A stretch of DNA of 9,868 nucleotides from an uncultured Clostridia bacterium (GCA_947628395.1 CANQZP010000049.1:1-9868), one strand, 5' to 3'. Positions 1 to 5,921 are shown, counted from the first letter of the stretch. Translations and numbers: made by a program. The notes: generated by a model from the letters alone, not told the origin.

Positions 1-1153
1 CTATAGCAGGAGCAATAACTAAAAATAGCATATCCCACTCTTTTTTTCTTTTTATTATGTTAGCAAATAAAGCAAGAATAAGTAGGGCTAAGGCAATCAT
101 TGTTGTACTTCCAAAAGCCTCTAAAATATATTTTCCAAACTGAACTAATCTAGATAAATAATCACCATTTCCAAAAGAAGAAACTCCTCTATAAGAGAAA
201 AACATATGCTCTATGGCAAATGGGAAGATTAACAATCCTACTACTGCTGAAATTACTAAAGTTCCAATAATTTTGAAAAGCTCTTTATACTTTTTCTTTA
301 TTATCATAACTACACACATAACAATTGTAACTAAAGCTGCATAAATACAGAAATAATATTGTGTTAAAAAACCAAGTACAGTTGTGAAAAACAATGCCAG
401 TCTAATCTTAAAAGTAGTATTATAATCATTTTTCCTTATAAGTAAAAATAAATATAAATAAAGTATAGAAAAGAAAGTAAGCATCATATACATTCTTTGA
501 AACATCATTGTAGATATTGCGCCCATACTAAAAGCATATAGAACTACTGCAATAAGCGAAATTTCTTTTCTATCTATAAGTATTAAAATCTTTCTTATAA
601 AATAACATGTACCTAAAAAGAAAGGTAATGAGATAAAAAAGATAATATATTTTGAAAAGGTATTATTAAATATAGATGAAACTGTATGCACTAACATATA
701 GAAAAGTGGTGGATGAACATCTCTTAACTGATTATAATAAACAGAAGCATAATTAAATCTATTATTTCCAGCTTCAATATAATCAATAGCCGCTTCTCTA
801 CTTCTCCAAGTAGGAATCTCTTTAGCCATATGTTCTCCAATAATTTTATCTCTTTCATCTGTATGGTCAATATAATAATATTTTAAATTTTTGATTATAT
901 CTCCTAAATTTCCATTAAAAACTTTCTCTTCTAAAAATATTCTTGTAGAATCCTTTTCTCCGTAAGGATGAAATGTGTTTTCAAAATAACAATTAGCAGA
1001 ACCATAAGAGAAAATTTCATCACAATGCCATCCTTCTTTTTTGCCTATAAAGAATAACATTAACAAAGAAGATAAAACAAGTATGATAATAAAACCAATT
1101 TTATTCCATTTGTCTTTTTTATCATTTATAATCAATTCTTTATTCTCTTCCAT
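1..1153 (-). CDS. GT39-like (GT-C fold) membrane glycosyltransferase, partial
   Basis: The gene is open from its ATG at 1153-1151 to the window edge, giving 384 visible residues without the C-terminus. The start has a modest GGAAGA ribosome binding site 5 nt upstream. A short basic N-terminus leads into a transmembrane helix (about residues 19-36). A loop with the acidic pair Asp45-Glu46 in GWHCDEIFSYG follows, then a long extracytoplasmic stretch, a His-Pro-Pro motif at 147-149 (DVHPPLFY) and many further hydrophobic helices, one preceded by FQRMYMML. An acidic pair after helix 1, HPPLxY, and an R-M-Y helix start are typical of GT39/PMT/ArnT-type enzymes, which move sugars from polyprenyl-phosphate donors onto acceptors outside the membrane. 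The family call is from motifs; donor and acceptor cannot be told. Nothing nearby belongs to a glycan cluster. Confidence 0.75.
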   Translation of the reverse strand, partial: MEENKELIINDKKDKWNKIGFIIILVLSSLLMLFFIGKKEGWHCDEIFSYGSANCYFENTFHPYGEKDSTRIFLEEKVFNGNLGDIIKNLKYYYIDHTDERDKIIGEHMAKEIPTWRSREAAIDYIEAGNNRFNYASVYYNQLRDVHPPLFYMLVHTVSSIFNNTFSKYIIFFISLPFFLGTCYFIRKILILIDRKEISLIAVVLYAFSMGAISTMMFQRMYMMLTFFSILYLYLFLLIRKNDYNTTFKIRLALFFTTVLGFLTQYYFCIYAALVTIVMCVVMIIKKKYKELFKIIGTLVISAVVGLLIFPFAIEHMFFSYRGVSSFGNGDYLSRLVQFGKYILEAFGSTTMIALALLILALFANIIKRKKEWDMLFLVIAPAI

Positions 1154-1185
1154 TTAAATCTTCCAATCATTTTTATAATATAGAT

Positions 1186-1214
1186 ATATTATCACACTTT
1201 AAAAATATTTTCAA
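1186..1214 (-). promoter_or_regulatory. Candidate sigma-A promoter for the GT39-like gene
   Basis: On the minus strand TTGAAA (1214-1209) is separated by 17 nt from TAATAT (1191-1186), with TG one base before the -10 (an extended -10). It lies about 30 nt ahead of the ATG. The -10 is only a partial match, so this is a moderate call. Confidence 0.4.
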
Positions 1215-1225
1215 TATAAAATTAA

Positions 1226-1254
1226 TTGACTTCTTCAAAAAAATGTACTATAAT
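1226..1254 (+). promoter_or_regulatory. Sigma-A promoter of the antisense (antitoxin) RNA
   Basis: TTGACT (1226-1231), a 17-nt spacer and a perfect TATAAT (1249-1254). It points rightward into the 3' end of the small toxin gene, against all protein genes in the window. The expected start of transcription is near 1261. The block from the -35 onward is mirrored, without gaps, by the toxin promoter at 1556-1528. Confidence 0.82.
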
Positions 1255-1260
1255 AAATAT

Positions 1261-1348
1261 AGAAAATAAGGAACCATCAAGTATGGTACCATTAAAAATA
1301 GGTTAAAAAATCACATCTCTAATGGTTAGCAGAGATGTGATTCTCTTT
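1261..1348 (+). ncRNA. Antisense RNA of a type I toxin-antitoxin locus (par RNA II-like)
   Basis: A short transcript of about 85 nt is predicted from the consensus promoter just upstream to the hairpin at 1309-1342, which is followed on this strand by TTCTCTTT. It contains no credible reading frame. Its 3' hairpin is the exact complement of the end of the toxin mRNA, so both RNAs share one bidirectional terminator. Its 5' part carries CCATCA (1274-1279) and the palindrome ATGGTACCAT (1283-1292). Both recur on the same strand, in the same order, inside the toxin leader as CCATCA (1459-1464) and ATGATACCAC (1490-1499), so the RNA can pair with the leader around the ribosome binding site. The layout matches the pAD1 par/Fst system, where a small convergent RNA blocks toxin translation. 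The pairing is inferred from sequence only. Confidence 0.75.
1309..1342. terminator. Bidirectional terminator shared by toxin mRNA and antisense RNA
   Basis: A 12-bp perfect stem has arms at 1309-1320 and 1331-1342 around a 10-nt loop. On the minus strand it is followed by six T residues (complement of 1310-1305), a good intrinsic terminator. On the plus strand the tail TTCTCTTT is weaker. The toxin stop codon (1321-1319) sits at the stem-loop junction. Both strands' loops contain a YUNR U-turn sequence (UUAG on plus, CUAA on minus), the kind of loop used for fast first contact between antisense RNA partners. Confidence 0.85.
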
Positions 1349-1456
1349 ATATGTAATTATAACTATAGCTATAATCAAAATAAAAGAGATGATAGTAAGA
1401 ATTACATTGGTAACAAATAGTAAAATTAGTAATTCAAATAGTGCTTCTTCTAACAT
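1319..1456 (-). CDS. Small hydrophobic type I toxin-like peptide
   Basis: A 45-residue peptide starting at the ATG at 1456-1454. That start has GAGG with 8-nt spacing; the ATG two codons upstream would leave only 2 nt, and longer in-frame starts would lie in the leader of the predicted transcript. The peptide has an acidic N-terminus (MLEEA), one uninterrupted hydrophobic segment (about residues 7-36, rich in I, L and V) and a short polar tail ending in HISANH. One membrane span in under 50 residues is typical of type I toxins that damage the inner membrane. I cannot place it in a named family: it lacks the Pro-containing motif I associate with Fst. The toxin call rests mainly on the locus: own consensus promoter, structured leader, convergent antisense RNA and shared terminator. 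An unrelated small membrane peptide is the alternative. Confidence 0.72.
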   Translation of the reverse strand: MLEEALFELLILLFVTNVILTIISFILIIAIVIITYKENHISANH

Positions 1457-1460
1457 ATCC

Positions 1461-1494
1461 ATCACCTCACTTTCTTTATAAGAATTGAGATGAT
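1461..1494 (-). promoter_or_regulatory. Leader hairpin burying the toxin ribosome binding site
   Basis: In the toxin mRNA, AUCAUCUCA (1494-1486) pairs with UGAGGUGAU (1469-1461), which contains the GAGG ribosome binding site. The nine pairs include one G-U. The intervening sequence adds a UUCUU/AAGAA stem (1484-1480 with 1476-1472) closed by a 3-nt loop. The folded leader would hide the ribosome binding site just upstream of the ATG, as in other type I toxins. Confidence 0.7.
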
Positions 1495-1527
1495 ACCACA
1501 CTCTACTTTTCCTTATTTTCATTAAAA

Positions 1528-1556
1528 ATTATATATATTATTTTTTAAAAAGTCAA
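1528..1556 (-). promoter_or_regulatory. Sigma-A promoter of the toxin mRNA
   Basis: On the minus strand TTGACT (1556-1551), a 17-nt spacer and TATAAT (1533-1528). Transcription should start near 1521, giving a leader of about 65 nt and a total RNA of roughly 215 nt to the terminator. Hexamers and spacer length are the same as in the antisense promoter. Confidence 0.82.
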
Positions 1557-1583
1557 CTAAAAAATAAACAAAAGTTTGCAAAA

Positions 1584-1895
1584 TTATTGAAATTGAAAAT
1601 TAGGATTATATACAAAAGGTTGCTCAGTAATTGTAACAAATTTAATAGAATAAATATCACAATACAGTAAATTATTATCTTGAATAGAACGAATTACAAC
1701 ATAACTTGCTCCAACCTCAAGCAAAATTCCAGTTCTATCCTCCAAATAAGTATTTCCAATTAAAAATTCTATTCTAACTAATTTTCCAATGTGTTTTCTT
1801 AAGAACGCAGGCGTATAAGCCAAGTTTCTTAAAGTCTCTGGTGCATTTTCATCAATCATATCTTGAGATTCACTCATCTGTCTATAATTATCCAT
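1584..1895 (-). CDS. gerQ: Spore coat protein GerQ-like
   Basis: A 103-residue protein starting at the ATG at 1895-1893 behind AAGGAG with suitable spacing. The first 30 residues are polar. The rest is a compact beta-rich domain: PAFLRKHIGKLVRIEF, then TGILLEVGASYVVIRS, then a YCDIYSIKFVTI strand. This follows the GerQ pattern of a helix, 'GK-x-hydrophobic' strand, 'G-hydrophobic-E-x-x-G-x-x-x-hydrophobic' strand and a closing D/Y-I-x-x-V-T strand. In Bacillus, GerQ is a coat protein needed to place the cortex hydrolase CwlJ and becomes cross-linked during coat maturation. It follows the cwlJ-like gene by 22 nt, almost certainly on one transcript, which strongly supports the call. Identity to Bacillus GerQ looks low, so the name rests on pattern plus context. 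A weak AAAC/GTTT hairpin and T-rich run follow the stop. Confidence 0.72.
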   Translation of the reverse strand: MDNYRQMSESQDMIDENAPETLRNLAYTPAFLRKHIGKLVRIEFLIGNTYLEDRTGILLEVGASYVVIRSIQDNNLLYCDIYSIKFVTITEQPFVYNPNFQFQ

Positions 1896-1917
1896 AAAAA
1901 ACTCCTTTCACACTATT

Positions 1918-2364
1918 TTAAGTAGAATAATAACTCTCAGTAGGCCTATAAAAACAATGCTTATTTACTTTTGTATGAAGAGTACCAGTTCCATTATAAG
2001 GAAAAGTAGATGGACAATTACTAGTAAAAGGATTCATATACCAAAGGCAATCTCCAACCTCATTTATTTTATTACCTGAAATAGCCCAGTCAGCAACTTG
2101 AAAATGTATTTGTTCTGGACTCATATTATAGATATTTTGAGAATTATATTTACCACCTAAAGTTTCTGTAGCACAATCAAATTGTCCCTTCTGAAATATT
2201 ATATTTCTAATACTACCTCCCTGAGATACCCTAGCATACTCGCCATCTGCGCAATTCACTCTATTCATAATAGTAGTGGCAACTGCTCTCATTCCAGTCT
2301 CTCCTTCTCCTCCAGCCTCGCATTGAATTATCCTAGCTAAAAGTTCTCTATCTGTAAACGACAT
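1918..2364 (-). CDS. cwlJ: Spore cortex-lytic cell wall hydrolase, CwlJ/SleB family
   Basis: A 148-residue protein. I choose the ATG at 2364-2362, which has AGG with 8-nt spacing, over the in-frame GTG three codons earlier that overlaps the ribosome binding site. The whole protein is one Hydrolase_2 domain: RELLARIIQCEAGGEGETGMRAVATTIMNRV at residues 6-36 contains the family's catalytic glutamate (Glu16) and the Gly-Glu-x-x-x-Gly turn. A QFDCA segment follows, and later FYNGTGT and HCFYRP near the end. There is no signal peptide and no peptidoglycan-binding domain, which matches the short CwlJ type rather than secreted SleB. CwlJ degrades muramic-delta-lactam-containing cortex during germination and sits in the coat with GerQ, which is encoded immediately downstream. 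Expression should be in the mother cell, but I see no convincing sporulation promoter. Confidence 0.85.
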   Translation of the reverse strand: MSFTDRELLARIIQCEAGGEGETGMRAVATTIMNRVNCADGEYARVSQGGSIRNIIFQKGQFDCATETLGGKYNSQNIYNMSPEQIHFQVADWAISGNKINEVGDCLWYMNPFTSNCPSTFPYNGTGTLHTKVNKHCFYRPTESYYST

Positions 2365-2390
2365 ATTTATCACCTAAGATATTTTATGTA

Positions 2391-2424
2391 GAAAAAAAAA
2401 CTTTGTGAAATACATCACAAAGTT
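2391..2424 (-). terminator. Intrinsic terminator after the pilin-like gene
   Basis: A 10-bp stem (2424-2415 with 2408-2399) and a 6-nt loop are followed on the minus strand by an unbroken T run (complement of 2400-2392). It starts immediately after the stop codon at 2427-2425. It closes the radA operon and separates it from cwlJ. Confidence 0.9.
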
Positions 2425-3561
2425 TTATTTGAATCTTTTTTGGTCAACATCAAAGTTATTCTTATGTTCCTCTTCCGATAATTTTTTATTATAAAATCTG
2501 ATATTATTTATTTTGCACTGTACTAAAGAACGTTGGTTTTCTCCTATATTATTTCCAATTCCGAACTCAGTACAACTCTCACCAGATGGCTTATATTCAA
2601 TTTTAGTTATCATTTCTCCATCAATATAAAATTCTAATCCATTACTATAAGAATAACTTACTGTATGCATTTTTCCATCTAAAGCATATATTTTTGATGA
2701 ACTAATAGTATGATGAGCATACCCTATAGCAAAATATCCATTTTTATCTATTATTACTCCCCAATCCTTTTGAGTATTCCATAATTCTCTTCCGAAAATA
2801 CAAGAACACTGATACCAGTTATCTGTATCATAAGGTTTAAAGTCAGGATCTACTGTCACACATACTTCAACAGTTCCCAAAGAATCATTAACAGGTGAAT
2901 CCACTGTAAAATATGATTCTCCATCTAAATCTAAAGCTTTATCATTCCAAGCAGCTGTACCTACAGTTAATTTCGCATCATTTTCTCTTCCTGTCAAATC
3001 ATACCAATCATTTGCTTTGTCATTATATCCATATTTAGTATTATAAATACCATCTAGTTCTAAAACTAATCCATCTTTCATATAGCCTTCATTTGTTTTA
3101 ATATTATTACTATTATTTTTTTCATTTATTTGATCTAACGAATAATATGTGTTTCCATCTTTTTGTGCACCAGACACAGAATATACTTTTCCAGTTTCAA
3201 AATTAACTATATAATCTCCATTGATATCTGAGATATTTAAATCACTTTTCAACTTCTTATTTTCAAAATATCTACAATAAGGATAATCTTCTTCTTTTAT
3301 CCCAACTTTACTCATAATACTATCTTTTCCATTGACACTGTCACCTAAAGTATAGTATTTTAATGAAGAATCCACCAAAGATTTTGATCTAACTGTTTTT
3401 ACTGCTTCTTCTACAGCTTCTAGATCTTTCTTTAAGGAAGTTACTCTCATATCACTTATTGTCGAAAGTCCTGTATAAGTTGCAACAGTTGCCAAAATAG
3501 TAATTACAATTATCATAATAACTAAAGCTACTAAGGTTACACCTTTTTCATTTTTTATCAT
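2425..3561 (-). CDS. Prepilin-like protein with C-terminal LamG/concanavalin-like domain
   Basis: 378 residues, starting at the ATG at 3561-3559 with GAGG 7 nt upstream. The N-terminus MIKNEKG|VTLVALVIMIIVITILATVAT is a type IV prepilin (class III) signal: a short basic leader ending in Gly7, then a long hydrophobic helix for membrane insertion and fibre packing. The usual Glu at mature position 5 is Ala12 here. A helical stretch with charged heptads follows (about residues 35-60), then a pseudopilin-like region ending in GDYIVNFETGKVYSVSG. From about residue 165 to the end is a LamG/concanavalin-like fold: GLVLELDG, WYDLTGRENDAKL, ALDLDGESYFTV, a GLEFYIDGEMI strand, and the family's closing IRFYNKKLSEEEHKNNFDVDQKRF. 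It is probably a surface protein whose lectin-like head binds a glycan; ligand and assembly machinery are unknown. It lies 27 nt after the cyclophilin-like gene. Confidence 0.8.
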   Translation of the reverse strand: MIKNEKGVTLVALVIMIIVITILATVATYTGLSTISDMRVTSLKKDLEAVEEAVKTVRSKSLVDSSLKYYTLGDSVNGKDSIMSKVGIKEEDYPYCRYFENKKLKSDLNISDINGDYIVNFETGKVYSVSGAQKDGNTYYSLDQINEKNNSNNIKTNEGYMKDGLVLELDGIYNTKYGYNDKANDWYDLTGRENDAKLTVGTAAWNDKALDLDGESYFTVDSPVNDSLGTVEVCVTVDPDFKPYDTDNWYQCSCIFGRELWNTQKDWGVIIDKNGYFAIGYAHHTISSSKIYALDGKMHTVSYSYSNGLEFYIDGEMITKIEYKPSGESCTEFGIGNNIGENQRSLVQCKINNIRFYNKKLSEEEHKNNFDVDQKRFK

Positions 3562-3588
3562 TTGATTTCCTCTTTCTAAACATAAAAT

Positions 3589-4503
3589 TTATTGTGCACT
3601 AGAAAAATTAGACAAGAACATATTAAATATACTGTCAAAATCAAATACTGTTACAGTTTCAGGAATACCGTAATTTACTCCATAAGTTTCAACACTTACA
3701 TTTTTAATTACAGGTTGAGTATTTGGAACATTTTTTCCATCTTCATTTGCAGTTACTTCTACTTCTGAAATTTTATCAACTATATCCATTCCTTCAATAA
3801 CACGTCCAAAAGCTGTATAAAGTCCATTATAGCTTGTATCATTATCAGTTAAAATGAAAAATCCAGAAGTTGCAGAATCATACATATTATCTAAAATATT
3901 GTCAATAGTAGTATTATAATCATCACCCATCAATCTAATAGTAGCAATTTCTTCTTGATAATCTGTATAATCAGTTCTAGCCATTGAAATTACTCCTCTT
4001 TCATGATTTAATCTATTATCATCAAAATCATTATCTGCAAATTCACCTTTTATAGCATAAGAAGCATCAGTTTCACCATCTTTTAATTCTCTTATATCAC
4101 TTAATTTTGGAGATCTTATAAATTCTTCTTCAGTTTCCTCTGAAGAATTTTCAGCTCCTTCTACAACAACATCTTCTGAAGCTTGACTTTCTTCACTTGC
4201 ATCTTCTTCTGGTTCTTCAGTTAAATCATAACCACCTTCTATATAATTATCACCTATTTCACTAAAAGTTTTTCCATTATAAAATCCTTTTTGAGATAAA
4301 GTTATAAAATTCTTAACTGTATTTGGAGCAATATCTGGATAAAGTTCTATTTTTACAGTTCCATATCCTTCAATTTCCATACTAACTACTGGATTTTTCT
4401 CTTTATTAGTCAAAGCTTTAATATAATTAAATCCTAAAAATCCTAAAGCTCCAACTGTAGCTAAAATTAATAAAATTAAAACTATCTTTTTTACCTTATT
4501 CAC
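3589..4503 (-). CDS. Membrane-anchored cyclophilin-like peptidyl-prolyl isomerase, active site degenerate
   Basis: 304 residues. I choose the GTG at 4503-4501, with GAGG 8 nt upstream; a longer in-frame TTG start has no ribosome binding site. A basic N-terminus and one transmembrane helix (about residues 7-25) anchor an extracytoplasmic domain. Cyclophilin landmarks are in order: MEIEGYGTVKIELYPDIAPNTVKNFITLSQKGFYNGKTF (42-80), GGY, GVISMAR (170-176), SGFFIL (213-218), and YTAFGRVIEGMDIVDKI near the end. Three departures stand out. The catalytic Arg expected two residues after the F of GKTF is Glu82. An acidic, low-complexity insert of Glu, Asp and Ser fills about 96-127. The loop between MAR and SGFFI is about 36 residues, longer than usual. 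The fold call is firm, but isomerase activity is doubtful and a chaperone or scaffold role is possible. It sits between radA (41 nt upstream) and the pilin-like gene. Confidence 0.83.
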   Translation of the reverse strand: MNKVKKIVLILLILATVGALGFLGFNYIKALTNKEKNPVVSMEIEGYGTVKIELYPDIAPNTVKNFITLSQKGFYNGKTFSEIGDNYIEGGYDLTEEPEEDASEESQASEDVVVEGAENSSEETEEEFIRSPKLSDIRELKDGETDASYAIKGEFADNDFDDNRLNHERGVISMARTDYTDYQEEIATIRLMGDDYNTTIDNILDNMYDSATSGFFILTDNDTSYNGLYTAFGRVIEGMDIVDKISEVEVTANEDGKNVPNTQPVIKNVSVETYGVNYGIPETVTVFDFDSIFNMFLSNFSSAQ

Positions 4504-4544
4504 TTGTTTTTCCTCACTTTCTGTTATATAACACTGCAATACTT

Positions 4545-5902
4545 TTATTTTAATCCTAAAAATTTCATTGCATCACAAATGTTCTTTGCGCCTATTATAT
4601 CTAATTTAAAATTTTCTTTCAATACCTTTTTATTACTTTCTGGAATAATACATTTTTTAAATCCCATTTTTTCTACTTCTTTTATTCTTTTTTCAATCAT
4701 ATTAACGCTTCTAATCTCGCCTGTTAAGCCAACTTCGCCAATTGCTACAACATCTTCACTAATAGGTTTATTTTTATAACTAGAAGCAGCAGAAAGAATA
4801 ATTCCTAAATCAATAGCAGGTTCATTAACTTTTATTCCACCAACTATATTTAAATACACATCTTGATTACCAAGATTAATGCCGCCAATCTTTTCCAAAA
4901 CCGCAATAAGCAAAGTAAGTCTATTATAATCTACACCATTTGCAGTTCTCCTTGGAAGTCCAAAAACAGTTTGTGAAGTCAAAGATTGAAGTTCAATAAG
5001 AATAGGTCTTGTTCCTTCTAAACTTGCTACTATTATGGAACCCGCTGCATTTTCATTTCTTTCAGTAAGAAGAACTGAAGATGGATTTGAAATTTCTACT
5101 AAGCCTTCATTTCTCATTTCAAACATACCAATTTCATTAGTAGAACCGAAACGATTTTTTACTCCTCTTAAAATTCTATAAGAAAAATATCTTTCTCCTT
5201 CTAAGTAAAGAACTGTATCTACCATATGCTCCAAAACTCTAGGCCCGGCTATATTTCCATCTTTAGTTACATGTCCTATAATAACTGTAGTAATATTTTT
5301 CCCTTTACACATCTTCATTATTCTAGCAGTAATTTCTCTTACTTGGCTAACGCTACCTGGAGCAGATGAAATTTCTTCAGAATACATAGTCTGAACAGAA
5401 TCTATAATTACAAGCTTTGGAATCATTTCTTCAATTTTTTCTTCTATCACACCAACATCAGTTTCTCCTAAGAACACAATATCACTATTAGTAATTCCTA
5501 GTCTATCAGCTCTAATCTTTATTTGCTCTCCTGACTCTTCACCTGAAACATATAGAACTTTTCCGTCTCCTTTAAATTTATCACAAATCTGAAGAATTAA
5601 AGTAGATTTGCCAATACCAGGTTCACCACCGAAGTAAAGTAAGAGATCCCTTTACAAATCCTCCTCCGAAGAACTCTATCTAATTCTCCGAATCCAGAAC
5701 TTGTTCTATTAATTTCAGTTTTAGAAATCTCATTTAGCAAAACAACTTCTGACACCTTTTTTATTTTATTTTTTCCACTATCTTTAACTATTTTTTCTTC
5801 AACAAAAGTATTCCATTCATTGCAAGCTGGGCACTTTCCCAGCCACTTAGGTGACTCATAACCACAACTATTACAAAAAAACACTGTATTAGATTTTGCC
5901 AT
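4545..5902 (-). CDS. radA: RadA/Sms DNA repair ATPase, read through two +1 sites
   Basis: RadA processes branched recombination intermediates as a RecA-like branch-migration ATPase. The start is the ATG at 5902-5900 behind AAGGAG with 7-nt spacing. Allowing one skipped base at 5668 and one at 5631 gives a complete 451-residue protein of normal family length. In order it has: a zinc finger with Cys10, 13, 24 and 27; Walker A GEPGIGKST at 92-100; Walker B LVIID near 163; the RadA signature KNRFG at 248-252; and a C-terminal Lon-like domain containing AIGEVGLTGEIRSV. Without the shifts translation stops at 5599-5597 after 101 residues, leaving only the zinc finger. Both shifts are at CTT-CGG, in the two Leu-Gly-Gly motifs of VLGGGFVKGSLTLLGG. 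Everything else is intact and conserved. Whether the gene is functional, a pseudogene, or mis-sequenced cannot be decided here. Confidence 0.9.
5629..5671 (-). other. Two CTT-CGG +1 frameshift sites in radA
   Basis: Site 1 is CTT (5671-5669) followed by CGG (5668-5666); site 2 is CTT (5634-5632) followed by CGG (5631-5629). Skipping the first C of CGG at each restores the RadA sequence, with exactly 12 codons between the two leucines. If only site 1 shifts, the ribosome meets TGA three codons after the second CTT. By eye, CTTCGG occurs nowhere else on the coding strand of this window. Confidence 0.85.
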
Positions 5903-5921
5903 ATAAACGCTCCTTTGAAAC

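Larger units (their letters stand above)
1226..1556. repeat. 67-bp mirrored promoter-leader blocks bounding the toxin-antitoxin locus
   Basis: 1226-1292 (plus) and 1556-1490 (minus) align over 67 positions with no gap and 47 identities. The identical parts are the -35 and the T/A run after it, the -10, a 12-nt block GAAAATAAGGAA (1262-1273 and 1520-1509), and most of GTRTGGTAYCAT (1281-1292 and 1501-1490). The locus is therefore bounded by an inverted repeat containing both promoters and both RNA 5' ends. Confidence 0.8.

Noticed and set aside
1457..1522. Longer forms of the small toxin with extra N-terminal residues.
   Set aside because: They would have to start at or just inside the predicted transcript 5' end without a ribosome binding site; the GAGG site serves the ATG at 1456-1454.
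2380..2407. A sigma-K/E-like promoter for cwlJ on the minus strand (AC, 16 nt, CATAAAATA).
   Set aside because: It lies inside the upstream terminator and would start transcription around 2373, clipping the ribosome binding site of cwlJ. The motif is short and AT-rich, so chance is a good explanation.
4501..4539. Longer cyclophilin-like protein beginning at a TTG 12 codons upstream.
   Set aside because: There is no ribosome binding site ahead of that TTG, while GAGG sits 8 nt before the GTG at 4503-4501, where the basic N-terminus and membrane helix begin naturally.
4504..4779. Plus-strand open frame of 91 codons.
   Set aside because: It is the reverse of the radA C-terminus, has no ribosome binding site, and its composition mirrors the minus-strand gene.
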